Assembly: GCA_029215795.1 (NCBI GenBank)
Contig: JARDYH010000005.1
Coordinates: forward strand, 16,028,001 to 16,092,000
From: Anniella stebbinsi
Taxonomy: Eukaryota > Chordata > Lepidosauria > Squamata > Anniellidae
Direction of reading: 5' to 3'
Length of the DNA: 64,000 nt
Under the pieces are notes generated by a model. The model did no database searches and was not told the DNA's origin. It was given only the letters and a program-made list of their open reading frames with translations. Below are positions 1 through 14,100 of the stretch, piece by piece; position 1 is the stretch's first letter, and every line of letters begins with the position of its first letter. The translations under genes were made by a program, and so were the position numbers.

Positions 1-283
1 CAGTCAGCCTGTTGTCCCCAGGAATCCCTACAAGCAAGGCATGAAGGGCACTGTGCTCCCTTGTTGTTTGTCCCCTCCTTGGCACCTGAAATTCAGAAGT
101 CTACTACTACTGAACACGAAGCTTCAGCAATCACAGGTGAATGGAACTTTAGATGCCCCAAAGCATGCACAGCAAAAGCGCTCACTGTTGCAGCGGCAGT
201 CCAAGCTGCAGCTTCTGCTCCAAACCCATTGCAACTACTACCTCCCACACCAGTTCCTTCTCCCCAGAATGTCAAACACTTAC
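1..283. other. Intron 40, partial
   Basis: I see no recognisable repeat and no further collagen exon in this stretch. Confidence 0.7.
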
Positions 284-373
284 AGTCTCTCCAGCAGGTC
301 CTCGAGCCCCCGTGAAGCCTCTCATTCCAGGAGGGCCATTTTTACCTGGGATGCCGCTAGGTCCAGGATCACC
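284..373 (-). CDS. COL5A3: COL5A3 exon 40 (90 bp)
   Basis: Thirty codons run from [19 protein letters not shown] to ARGPAGET before donor GTAAGTG. The unusual 90-bp size and the GKDGP-GLRGF core match the corresponding V/XI exon. It is the last exon in the window; the helix continues beyond position 1. Confidence 0.9.
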
Positions 374-3300
374 CTAGAAGTAAAGGTCTGGTTTTTACTG
401 CACACCCAGAGTAGCAAGGCTGTGCAAAGCAATAACCCCAGGGAATTTTCTCCATGGGAAATACATCTGCCCTTCTTGATGTGTGCTGGTTTCATTTGCC
501 CTGCCGCATATTACACACTGTCAATTTGCACATGTGTACTTGGCTCTCATTGCACTGGACTGTGCAGGACTTATTTAATCTATACCCTACTTTTCCACCC
601 AAAACATGATGCTCAAAGAGGCTAACAATATAATAATAAACCAAGATAAAAGTGATAGCCATTATTATTATTATTATTATGACTACTAATAATTATTTCT
701 TACCTGCCTCTCCCTCCAGATCGAGGCGGGGAACAACATCAATACAACAATATAAAATACATAAGACTAATTAAAAGCATATAAAATTAATACCTTATTA
801 AAATCAACCAAGTCTTAAAATTAGACTGGGTACGCCTGCCGGAAGAGATCAGTCCTTATAGCTCTCTTAAATTCTAGAAGTTGGCAGATCTCCTCTGGCA
901 GGTCGTTCCACAATCTGGGAGCGGCAGAAGAGAAGGTCCTCTGGGTAATGGTTGTCAGCCTAGCCTTGGCCGACTGTAGTAATTTCTCCCCAGAGGACTT
1001 GAGCGTGCGGAGCAGATTGTATGGGAGAAGGCGATCCCGCAGGTAACCTGGACCCAAACCATGTAGGGCTTTAAAGGTAAAGACCAACACTTTGTACTTC
1101 GCCCGGAAACTAATTGGCAGCCAGTGGAGTGATTTTAAAGCTAGTATTATATGGTCACCCCTAGGTGTACCGGTGACCAACCTGGCTGCCATATTTTGAA
1201 CTAACTGAAGTTTCCGGACTAGGCACAGAGATAGCCCTATGTACAGCACATTGCAGGATAAAACAAATAAAATCACAATTAAAAAACACAACAATAAAAT
1301 AAATGCTGTAAGTTACTAGTTCTCATGTAGGATATTACAAGAAACCTCATTGCCCTGGAACTGAAAACAAATGCAGCACTTTCTGGATGTACATGCAGCA
1401 AACCCATTGAAGTCAATGTGGATGTCCCATTTAGAGACAGAGCTCTGCATCAATAAAACTCTGCCAGTAGTGACCTCTCTCTTTGCAACTACAACCCCTC
1501 CAAGTTTCTCCAGCTACTCACCTTGGCACCTTCCCTGCCAGCGGCACCTGGCAGCCCTTGTTCTCCAGGGGGACCAGGGGAGCCTGGATGGCCTCTCTCC
1601 CCCATGGGCCCTGTTTCTCCTGAATTTCCCTATGAAGCAGAGAAGGAACAGTACCAACTGAAAGCAAGTCAGGGGCAAAAGGTGGCAATGACTGTGTTAG
1701 ACATGCTGGGGTAGCTAGGCATTAACCTTGGTGCTTCCTTCAAATTATCCCTCCCGAGTACTGGAAGGACCCATTGAACACCTCAGTGAGGAAATACATT
1801 CGCTTAATACGGTCACAAGTAGGGGATGATAAAGTCAATCCTTGCTTCTCCCCTGCCCGTGAACAAGAAGGTTCTGCACATGAAGGCTTCTTTTGTAGCG
1901 ATCATGGTAAATAGCCAGTGATGATCCAATTACTCCATGAATTTGTCTGATTCTTTCTCCCCAAGCCACCTAAATTAGTGGCAATGACCCCAACTTGTGG
2001 CTATAACTTCCATATGTTTGCTAACAATGAATTGTCTGAAGGAGTAATTCTGTTTCCCCTTCCCACCCCCCAGGTATCTATTGGTAGGATAAAGGTGTTG
2101 ACCGTGAGTTTCAGTGATGAAGAGCAGTGAAATCTCTCTATATTCACTCTCTGAACCAGAGTTGAAGCACCTGTAGCCTTGCAGATTTGCTGGACTACAA
2201 CTCCTGTCACCTTTGACCACTGACCATGCTGGCTGAAACTGATGGGAGTTGGAGTCTAACAACTATCCAACCATAGGCATCTGGCTTGATACTGCTGGAA
2301 CAGTATGCTGGACTAGACAGGCCTATGGTCCAATCCAGCACAGCTCTTCTTATGTTCTTATCATCTGGAGGGCCACAGGTTCCCTACCCAGCTCTACACA
2401 CATCATAACACCATAATCCCTGATTGCGCCTTTGCCACTTGTTTCCCCCTCCCCACAAACTATAAAAGTCCCAACCTCTTCAAAGAAACTGGTGAATGGT
2501 TATTTCTATCATACCCTGTTTGTGCACACTCTAGGGCAGGGGTGGACAACTTGTGTAGGATGACCATATGAAAAGGAGGACAGGGCTCCTGTATCTTTAA
2601 CAGTTGCATAGGAAAGGGAATTTCAGCAGGTGTCATTTGTATGCATGCAGCACCTAGTGAAATTCCCTCTTCATCACAACAGTTGCAGGAGCCTTGCCCT
2701 CTTGACCAGACTAAAAAGAGGTCAGGGCTCCTGCAGCTTTAACTGTTGTGATGAAGAGGGAATTTCACCAGGTGCTGCATGCATACAAATGACTCCTTTT
2801 GAAATTCCCTTTTCTATGCATTTGTTAAAGATACAAGGGTCCTGTCCTCCTTTTCATATGGCCACCCTAAACTTGTGGTGCTCCAGTTATTTGGGACTAC
2901 AACTCCCATCAACTCCCACCATTGGCTATGCTGGCTATGGCTGATGGGAGTTGAAGGGCAAAACATCAGGAGGGCTACAATCTACCCACCCCTCTCCTAG
3001 GGATGTCTGATTATTTCCTGTTGGAGGCAGAACTGGATGCACTTTTATTCTGATCAATTCTTACATGCTCACAGACATTAGAATCTCCAAGGGATTAGGA
3101 TGTGTGTAAGTGTGTGTAATCAGGACGGCCTGCAGTCAGTCTCCAGTTTATATCCTGTACCACTACAGGATGGGCTGACTAGGCCTTATGGATAAAGGTT
3201 GTCCTCTAGGCTGCGGTTCCAGCATCAAGAGAATTAGAAGACCTCTCAGTTTTAAAACAGTCAGCTGACTCCACAAGCCAATTGGGACACACCAGGCCCT

Positions 3301-5069
3301 ATAAAACTTGTCCAGCAAATCCAGTTTCCTCAGTCTGAGCAACTTGTCCCTATGAGTGGAGGAGGACGAGGAGGATGAGGAGGACGAGGACCCAGACTCC
3401 TGCTTTCTCATATGCTTGCTCAATCTGATATCTGACCCCACCTGTCTCAGACGAAGTCTCTTGCCTCTGGACCTTTCGTCTGACCTCCAGAACAACTGTG
3501 ACCATATTTCTGATGCAGAGGCAGCCTTTCTCAGAGCCAGGCCAAGGTCTGAATCTGTCAGAAGCAGATGACCAGACTCCATAGAGAGGTTCAGAATCAC
3601 TTGTCACCAATCACTCTTCCCCATTCATTCCTGGCCTAGTAGCTATCAAATCTGAAATCTTTTTCACGTATAGTTTCTACTAAACACAGGGCGGGGGAGA
3701 ATCTTTCTCATCCTTGAGACATTGGACAGGCAGTGAAACTTCAATTCCCAGGTTTGCCTGCATGCACAGAAGCCTCTCTGCTGCCCCAGCTGAGATTATT
3801 CTTTTGTCTATGAACACACAAACTAAAAATCTTCTCCTTACCTGTGGCCCCACAACACCAGCAGGCCCTGGCGGGCCATTTTTGCCATGAAATCCCTGAA
3901 GCAAGGAGAAATGAAAGGTTACCATCCAATGAGGAGGTGGCTCCAAGCAAGAAGTCCCATGGAGATCTCTATTATGGTTCACCCATCCACTAGACAAATG
4001 GGATGTTTGCCATGTTTGCTAAGAAAGCCCTGATGCATCAGACAGCCCAACAGCTGTCTGATGCACACTACCTCGCCCCTTAGCAGAGGTGCAGGTGTAG
4101 CCCAGTCAGCCATTTTCTAGTTTGGAAGGATTGGTCATCTCAGAACCACACAGAGAAAATGTACCTCATTTTCCTCCATTCCAGAAAGAAGGGAGGAGGA
4201 ATGCTGAGTCCATTAAGGAACAAAGGAGGAGTCATCTGTGCTGTTACAGGCTGGGCAGAAATCAATGAAGGGTAATAGAAACTGGGCTTCTTGTCTAGGA
4301 CACAGGTGGGCAGAAGGTAGATCTCAGGATGTTTGGGACTTCAACTCCAAGAAGCTCCTGCCAGCATAGCCGATGGTCAAGAATGCTGGGAGTTGAAGGC
4401 CAAAACATCTGGAGATCGAATGTTCACCCACCCCTTGTCTAGGGCAACAAAATGGCGAGAACCAACCTTGACGTCTGCACAAATTGATACTCACTGGCTC
4501 ACCACGCTGGCCTGGATGTCCCGGTAAGCCATCTTTCCCAGCAGGGCCCTAACAAGCAGAAATAATGACATCGTCACTTTTTTTTTTTTGTGAACTATTG
4601 GTATGAAGTTGTTGTGAAATGGGTAATATTTAACAGTTTCACAACACAGCAGGATATGTTGGTTAGCCTATGCTGAGCCAGGTCTAATAAAAACAGTTGC
4701 AATAAAGCAGTAAAAAATGTGCATGAGACAAATGAGCAGTTGGGAAAACATTTGGGGTGTGGGAAACCCGATCACATGTCTTTGGGAACGTAGGCAGGGA
4801 TTGCACTTTTTCAAGGGTTTTTCTGATCATGAACATGGAAGGAGAGGAAAAGACAGTGAAACATGAAGAAGGCCCAGCAGAAGAGCTCCCAATCAAAGCT
4901 CCGTAGGGTACAGATGGGAATCAGATACCTCTGGAAATAAAGGGGCTTTATAACAGAGGATCTAATAAGATCAGCCACCTGGTCCCCTCCAGGCAGCTTC
5001 AAAACAACATTGCAAGCTATTACGATGTTGTGATAGAAACATGCCCCCCCGCCAATTTATGAACTCCCA

Positions 5070-5103
<34 letters not shown>

Positions 5104-8100
5104 CCTTCCTGCAATTAAATATTTTAGAGGAAACAAATTTTGTGAAAACACAGTGCCTGTGGCAAGAATAAAAAAAATTAGCAGGGCGGGGATTCCAATT
5201 TAGACAAATTTCCTTAGTTTACAATTGCTGAATGCAAATTCAGTTCCAAACAAATTGCTTCAAATGGTGCAACACTTGACTTTCGTGGCAACCTTTTAGG
5301 TATTGAAAGGCAACAAGAGAGTGATCCTAATGCCTTTGGGCAGCTACTTGAGAGGTTTCGGACCAGACATGTATGAGAATTTCATTTTTGCGAGTACGTA
5401 TCTGCCGAAAACATTTGCAAATTGTTGAACGTGTGCTCACATTTGCCTCACCCCTGATTCCGACCTTGATTTGTGTGGAAACTTCCTCATTAGACTGAAT
5501 CAGTCCCACTTTAGTCTATAGAGGAAATCTGAGCAAATTAGGAGGTTTGTGCAAATTTGGGGAGATTTGCACAAATCTCCCATTTGATCGCTGTTTAGTC
5601 TACGTAAATTCCCTGTTCGCGCAGAACGAGTAGTAATCACAAGTGTGTATGGGAAACGGCACAAGATGAGCACCCAGAAGATGTTCGGAGAATCCTGGTG
5701 ATCTCGAACATTGCTCATTCAATGGGGCAGAGGAGTTCTGCCAGCAAAGCTCCTAAATGGTGAAAGGCAAAAGTGTGTTTTCTCCAAAATTCAGAGGGGC
5801 TGCAAGTTAAGAACAAATTGTAAACAGTGAGTTTCACATTTCAGATGTTGAGTTCTTAGTTCCATAATGTTCTCTGACATGTAGTCCGTTGAAATAATAA
5901 ACCTAGCTACAAATATGTAGCATGGCAAAGTCAAAGCCATACACTGGGTAGATTATAAAATCCTGCACCACTGTAAGCGTATCAAGTTGTATATACTGTT
6001 TTCCCATCTCTAGCCCCCAAACCACGCACCCGTTTTACATTTGTAGCAAAGTAGGCAACTGATTGGATCTCCACTTTGTGCTGGAAGTCAACATATAGTG
6101 TTTCCCAAAAATATAGTGGCTGTTCCCATGTATGCAGATATGCAGACATACAGAAGCCTAGTGATGCAATCACCTCTCACCAGCACACCTCTTGGCGTTC
6201 AGTCAATGTAATGGCATTGACGTAAGGAGCTTCCTTCAGATGCAGGCTATAGGCTTGGTAAGTATTTTGGTTCGTTAATCTGGTCTTCATCATACAAGTG
6301 AAAGCATTCTACCTGTAGGTGAAGTGGGGCAAGGACTGATTTCTTAGCCTCCTAAAGATATCCTTTGAGAATGAAGAACTAATTTTTCCTTTCCTGCAGC
6401 TTAAACTCCAAGGCAACAGGGGTGTATTCTGGCTCGGCTCATTCCTTTGTCCTCACATAATGCAGTCCCGTCCTGGTAAGGAGGGACTATTTGCTCAGGC
6501 AATTTTCACAGCAGATGTTTACACTGGATTTCGCTTTCTATGCATGAGTAATTAAAATGTAAACCTATATTGGCTAGACCATACATTTCTCTTTCTCTTT
6601 ACAACATGATCCCTCCTGAGTTCTAATGTCTCTAATGTTTTGTTCCATACCTCCCTTTGTTTCTAGATAAACAGTGGGATACTCACAGGTGGTCCCTTGG
6701 GTCCTGGGAATCCATTGGGGCCCTGTGGTCCAGTAGGACCCTGTGGAAAGAGCAGGAGAAGTCACTGTGAGATGTTTCCTGGTGTTTCCTCACTCCTATC
6801 CCCATCACATCACACCTTAGACCAGGGGTAGGAAACTGTTATTGACCTGAGGACTACATTCCGTTGTGGCTACCTTCAAGGGGCCACAGGCTAACAGTGG
6901 ATGGCAATTAAACTAAAGAGTACATGTGGGCAATCTCACATACATATGCAACATACACATAGAGGATACACACTTACAACATACATCACATGCATATGTA
7001 CAATACAGACATATATAAAATGCTGTGCTTTCCAGAATGAACCTAATAATCTTTTTGCCTTAGAATTCACTAGTGGCATTAGGATTTCCCAAGTTAATCC
7101 TCGTTCTGCTCACCCATCATAGAAGGTGCCTGTTATCTAGAGAAATACCTTACATTTCCTGGCTTTTGTAGCCTCTATAATGTTGTGGCACATTTCCTGA
7201 GACAGAATTTTGCCAAGGCAGTAAAGTGGACTTTTCTGACAACTCCCCTCCCCAGGTTTCTTAAATCTGCAGGGATTTATCTTTCGACTTACCTTTTCCC
7301 CTATAATCCCAGGGGCCCCATCATGGCCAGAGTCACCCTGTGGGAAGAAAAAGTGTTAAGGAATGGCCCAAAAACTGATCCCAGACCTTGACCACAATAG
7401 GTGTTGAGGGTAGGAATAAGCAAATCTGTTAAGCTTTTTTTTTTTTAATTATTTAATATTTCAACATATAACAACATAAAATAAACATCATACATAAACA
7501 AAACCTCAACATCCCCCCCTGTGCTCCCCTACCCTTGAGACCTTCAATGCTCTAGTATATTATACATTTTTCCAAAATTGCAACGATTCTTTTAAAGGTG
7601 TACAACCTCTCCCCTTTACTAAAACGTATTCTATAAATGATCCCCAAATTCTTTCAAAATCATTCTTTTTGGATAATCCCATCCTAACTTTAATTTTACA
7701 TGTTAATCTATCGTTAATTGCAATATCCCACACCCCTTTATACCATTCTTCTATACTATAATTCCCTTGTATTTTCCAATTCTTAGCTATCATTAATCTA
7801 GCCAGTGTCAGGAGGTTGTTTATCAATTCTCTTGTATTACTATTCCCATATTCTTTATCAAACATCGCCAATAAAGCTAAATTTGGACTTGCTTCCACTT
7901 TTTTACCCAGTATTTCACTTATTTCTTTAAAAACTCTTTTCCAAAAATTTTGTACATACTCACATGTCCACCACATATGGAAATATGTCCCCACTTCCTG
8001 ACAACCCCTCCAGCATAGCACTGGAATTTTCTTATCTCTCTGATGTAATCTTACAGGAGTGAGATACCATCTCCAAATTATTTTATAATGATTCTCTTTT

Positions 8101-11100
8101 ATCCTTATTGATAACAACTTTAAAGTTCTTAGTTCCCATATCTTCCCCCAGTTATCCTCAGTAATTGGTTTTTTAAAAAATCTTCTTCCCAGAATGTTTT
8201 CAAAATTTCTTGTTGCTCAAATCTGTTAAGCTTGGCTGTGCTCGTTTCCCCAAAAGAGTTTATTCTGCCACAATTCCACACTACGATGCAAATTTCCTTT
8301 GTAGCCACATGATCACTTCTACGTATTTTCATAGACATTAAAAACAAACACATTTTAATGCATTTTTTCAAATATACATCTTTTGTGGGCAACAATTTAT
8401 TGTTTAAAGCAACAAGACACCACCTTATAATCAATAAATCAATTATACAAACAAAACTTATTTAACGATCAAGTGTATAAATAAATAACCCTTCTTCAAT
8501 GAACTATAGATGTTAACAATACAATATAAAAAAGGTTACTCCCCTCCATGTTCCCCTATGTTTTCTGAGAAATGGCTCCTATTTTCTTAGCTGCCAAAGC
8601 AAATTTTGCTTCTTGGGTGGCAATGAATACATTTTTACCTACAAAAAATGTATATATCTGATCCAGTAGGGGTCTATTTGACAAGGACCAAAGAATATAA
8701 ATAAGGAACTCCTGCCTAGGATGTTCATACAAGAGGCAACTTAATAAATAATGAGAAACATCTCCAACCTCTCCATACTCATAAATACAAAGTCTTTGGT
8801 GGGTTGGGATGTATTTGCATTTCCCTTCCAAAAAAGAAGAGGGCATCCACTGGAATCATAAGGCTGGGAATGATTTTCTTAAAGGAACCATAGTAAGGAT
8901 TATAAAATAATTCACCAGGCCAAATATCATTTTCTATAATAAGTACCAATTAGAATAAGGCATGTGTGAAATTGATGATAGATCCCACCACTTAGCATAA
9001 AGATAGATTGGCTGAATTCGGACAACACATCAGTCAATGGGGGGGGGGTAATAAACAACTTTACAGTTGTTCATCTAGGGGGTACTCCCCACACAACATG
9101 GTAATAAATAATCAACTGTGGTGTGGATTAGGATCAGCGCTGAGTTGACTATGGCAGCATTTGGATGACACGATAGTCAATACAACTAATGATTGTTCCA
9201 ACTCCCCCAGTTGCTTATTGTGTCGTCCGAATTTGAGCATCTGTTTAACTCTATTAGAGGAAAAAGTAGGTAAAACTTCAATATTGATCCCGCAGGCATG
9301 TAAAATACTTCTAACCAAGTTTATCAAGGACTTTCAAGATAGAATTTAAATTTGTTCTTGAAAACATTTTTTGGGCAGGTGGGGATCACTCTACAAAACA
9401 GCTTCAACCAATAAAACGCAATTGCAGCATTTGCACAAGTTTCAAGAGATTGGCTCCCAGCTTACATATTGCTGGCCAATTGAGTAGTAGTGGAGTTACA
9501 TAACTTAGGGCGCAATCATGTGCATGTTTCAACAGAAAAAATGTCCAACTCCTTGCATTGCCCAGCCAGCCATGCACAGGATTGCACCCTTAGTTAGAGA
9601 GTCATGCAAGAGGTGGGGAATCCCAGAAAGCGTTCAGAACAGCCAGGCCCAACATTTTGAACTTTTCATGCTAGGGGCTAATAAAGTCTAATAAAGAGTC
9701 TAATAAAGAGCCTGGTAAGAGATTGGTGGAACCTGATACATAAACGATGCAAATGAATGGTGTTGTGTTTTGGTGGAGAGCACTGAGGCACAGGTGAACA
9801 GACACACACATGCCCTGCAGAGGCCACTGAGAAATGTACAAGACCATGTGCACTGTACAGAAAACAGAAGTACCTTTGGTCCTGGTTTTCCGGTGGACCC
9901 TGGCAAACCACGCTCACCTGGAAGACCCTGGAAGGAGGAAATGCACGGAGATTTGAGACAGGGGTCTGTAAATGCCACATGGGGATGGACTGGGCTTTCT
10001 AGGTAACCTATGCTGGTGGGGAAGGGTTGTTGCTATATATGATCTTGATCTGAGCAGCAAGACTCTGGGTACTCCCAGAGGCCAGCATCCCTTTCTCCTT
10101 TTGGCACTTGAATGCTAATCCCAAAAGTGTAGGAAACTAGCAAAGTGCTTTTGTTACTGGGTGTTTTTGTTTTGTGGTTTTTTTTTTTGCATGAAATGTC
10201 ACACAATTAGTATTTCAGCCACATGCCTACACTGTGAACCGCCAGGGACAGATGGGTGAACCAGAAGGTCAGAGGTACCAAGCAAGGTTTGCAGGAAGCA
10301 GGTTACACTGAAGGTCCATATGGCTTCTTTCAAAATGGATATTTGGACCACAATAGAAACAAAGGGCCTGTTCAGATGACATGCTAAATCATTGTTAGGT
10401 GCTAACCCTTGTGCAGCAAAGTTAGTGGGTGTGTTTAAACCATGGTTATGTAGCCACCATGGTTAGGAATGGTTTACATGACATGCTAAACCATAATGTT
10501 TAGCTCAAAATGCTTACCATGTCGTCTGAACAGGGTCAAAATTTCACCCAAATCCAGAGGGAGGGAAATCAGTTTTTACTTCCATTTGGGGATGGTGGAG
10601 GGTGTGTATAAAATCTCACACTATGCATGTTCCTCAGAAGTAAGTCCCACTGTGTCCAATGGGGCTATGTATAGGGATTGCAGCCTAAGGAATAAGTTTC
10701 ACTGAACACAATGGGGCTTACGTTTGACTAGACATGCATAGGATTGCACTTGTAAGTGGATTTTAAGGTAACAGTGGAAAATATCAACCTGTCAGATTCA
10801 AATTCATTTTACCTAATCTGGGTAAAGTGGGAGAAATTTCAATATATATGATTCAAATGATACTTTATTTTGCTGCTTCTTTGTTTCTTTAGATGTCCTA
10901 GTTGCCCCAAGCCTCTGGGATGAGCTATAAGTCTAAATATAGCCACCCTTTTTCTACTGCTCATTTATTTATTACATTGATATACCGCTTTTATCCTCCA
11001 AGGAGCCCAAGGCAGCATACATGATCCTCCTCTCCAATTTATCCTTATAACAACCCTAGGCTGACCAGATAAATCCAGGTCAGGGCTCCTGTAACTTTAA

Positions 11101-14100
11101 CAGTTGTAGAGAAAAGGGAATTTCAGCCAGTGTCATTTGTATGCAATTAGTTCCTGGTGAAATTCCCTCTTCATCACAACAGTTAAAGGTGCATGCACTA
11201 TACTAGAGTGACCATATACAAAAGAAGGCAGGGCCCCTGCAACTTTAACTGTTGTGATGAAGAGGGGATTTCACCAGGAACTAATTGCATACAAATGACA
11301 CTGGCTGAAATTCCCTTTCCTCTACAACTGTTAAAGTTACAGGAGCCCTGACCTGGATTTTATCTGGTCAGCCTAAACAACCCTCTGAGGTAAATTAGGC
11401 TGAGAGTCATTGACTGGCCCAAAGTCACTCAGTGAGCTCCATGGCTGACTGCAGAATAGAACCCAGATCTCCTGAGTCCCAGTCTGACACTCTAACCACT
11501 ACACCATTCTGACTCTAGCTTCTCTCATCAGTAACTTCACATTATTGTAATTTGTTTTTCGGTGAGTAGTTGTGCATTGGGGTTGATGTGGATTTTAAAT
11601 ACAGGAAGCCATGTTGGCTTGGCTGAACTTGAAAATTATAACTGCATGAGAGGAGAGCCTCTGTGGTGCCATACTGATGCCTGTCAGGTGAACAGCTCAC
11701 CGAAGGACCACGCTGCCCAGTCTGCCCAGCTTGGCCAGCTTTGCCCTAGGAAAGAAAAGGAAGAGAAATGGATGATGAGATAGGGGAGTAATACATACAC
11801 ACAAACAAACACACACACAGAGGCCTAAACAACACATGACAGGGAGATGCGCAGGTGCCACTGTGCCTCCACATAGTGGTCATTTATTTATTTTTAGTAT
11901 TCAAATTATATAAGGCCTGTTCTCCTGGAATCTCTGGAGATCTTCTTCCAACTTCTTCCTTTTGGCCATGCTAGCCAGGGATGGTGGGAGTTGTAATCCA
12001 TCACATCTTGAGGGTTGGGGAAGGCTAGGCTACAAATGAAAGCTGGTATCAATTGGATTTCCACAACTGCTGACCTTCTCACTTCCAATGGGGTAAATTG
12101 GTCAACCAACTGGCCCTTTACTTCCTCAACTGGTTCTGCCTTCTCACTCTTAACACCCTTCTCTTTTCTCAACCCTATTTCAGCTGCCTCTCCACTTCTC
12201 TTTTTCTCACAGAGGTTAGGTTACTGTTTTGACTCAGCCACCGGCCTAGCTCCTGTTGGCCCAGGCAAAGAATTTATCACATCACTCTCAAGCCTATGCC
12301 ATGACCCTTACGGTACTTGCAAGTTTTCCTCTGCAAGGTAAATAGCAACCTTGGGAGATGGGGGTGGGGAGAGGGTGGCATTTCCATCAGGAAACCACTG
12401 TGTGTCAGGGCCTGGGGAGAGTTAAAATCCCAGCACCACTGTCCTGATCCAAATTGCTGCCCTGTAGCTGCTATGAACTCTTAAAAAACCAACCTTGCAG
12501 CAGAATCTATTCACAGATCTCCCATATCATCTAATTTGGCTTTTAATGTGTCATGTGTAGCACTGCTAAGACCTAACCCACCCCCAAAGGGAGAACTAAA
12601 ATGAAAACGTATATGGTATAGCCTACATTTGAAATGTACAATATAAAAGCTATTATATATTTGTCAAATATTCAAAATTTAGAATTCAGGTTTTGACCAT
12701 TGAAAACATGTTCTTAAAGGTCTGAAAAGGTCAAGATTTTGGGGCCAAAGCCCTAGCTCTGGCCACTAGCATCCAACCACATGTCTGAGCAGGCACACCA
12801 AAACCCACAAGCCATTCCAGGATGTGAAAGATCACTCCAAATTCAAAATCCCAAATTGGAAGTTTGCGCTTGACATGAACATTCGAAATCTGAGACTTTC
12901 CTCTCTTCAAATTCCTTTCAATTGCAATAGATGGTAATTGGGTCATCCTTTTGCGCTGGGCAATGCTCCCTTTATTGCAATTCACAGCAAGAGTAAGCAG
13001 ACTCATATTCATATGCAATGTTGTAGTGGAGCCAGGGCTCACACAACCAAAGCCCCGGGACTTTTTGACTAGCAGGGACACTGACATCATCTACCACCCC
13101 CTTTGGACTTCCCTGTTCCTCTGAGCTGCAAACCTCACAGTATCTGGGGAACAATGAATTTTCCCAGCAACAATATGTTGCCGGGAATTATCCCTGTTGT
13201 AAACGCAAAGTATTTTGGGGAGTCTTGGTCTTGAATGGGCAATTAGACCCATTAGCTTCATAGAAGGCCTCTTCCTGGAGGAGATGAGAACTGCTAGAAC
13301 TGCTTTGTTGATATGGAACAAGGCAGCTGCCTGCAATGTTTGGACTCTCCTTGGGGGCGTGGCTATGAATATTGTCACAATGAGCGGCTGCACTTCAAAA
13401 TTTGCCACTACACCAAAGATCATATGGGAACGCTGAGTGAGCACAACAGACAATAGCTTATATGGAAAGGCTGGCTGAAAATGAGTCCTCCCAAACTGTG
13501 TGCATTTGTTAATGAAAGAGGTCTGAGACTCAAGCTCTGATATAGTCCGATTCATAAACACACCCAAACCTCCCTCACCATCGTCCCCTGCCCCCTTTCT
13601 GACACCCTGAGGGCATCTTCTCCATTTGTTGTACTTTCAAGATGTACTCTCCTACTCCTCTCTGTTTCACTCACTCGTTTGCCTTTTTCTCCAATGAGGC
13701 CCAGAGGCCCTGGGAATCCAGTTGAGCCCTGTGGGAAAGCAAAGGCACTCAGTGGAGCAGATGACAACCAGAGGCAAGAATTCTTTCCTTTCTCCTGGCA
13801 TCGCCCTCACACTTACCTTAGGTCCCTGGCGGCCAGGGTAGCCTGGCAGGCCTGGCACCCCCAGCTTGCCCTGCAGAAAGACAAGATCAGCGCCTTTACG
13901 AATCCAAAGAAAATGCTAGACAAGGCTTTGTGAGTTGGGGGTGGGGGCATAAGAAGAGCCATGCTGGATCAGACCAGGAACCCACATGGGTGGGATGGTG
14001 CACCATGCCCAGCTGTTGACCAGGAACCCACAAGCAGGACATGGTGCAACAACAACACCCCACCAGCAACTGGTGTATATAGGCTTACTGCCTCGGATAC

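Larger units (their letters stand above)
1630..3841. other. Intron 38
   Basis: It holds partial repeats at 2190 to 2362 and the nested hAT-type elements at 2537 to 2993. From 3000 to 3841 I see only a GA-rich simple tract (3356 to 3392). Confidence 0.7.
7338..9873. other. Intron 34
   Basis: It holds an L1 insertion, a second LINE fragment and a 3-bp-duplication-type palindromic element. The stretch 9240 to 9873 is not recognised apart from short direct repeats of CTAATAAAGAG near 9685. Confidence 0.7.
9928..11700. other. Intron 33
   Basis: It holds a Harbinger-like element (10364) and a SINE split by a hAT-type element (10957 to 11518). The stretches 9928 to 10360 and 10540 to 10950 are not recognised. 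Confidence 0.7.

Noticed and set aside
11701..11745. Possible loss of 9 bp at the end of exon 33
   Set aside because: I first expected 54 bp here, but exon 34 is 54 bp where 45 was expected. The pair sums to the family total, so the boundary is simply after the fifth triplet.
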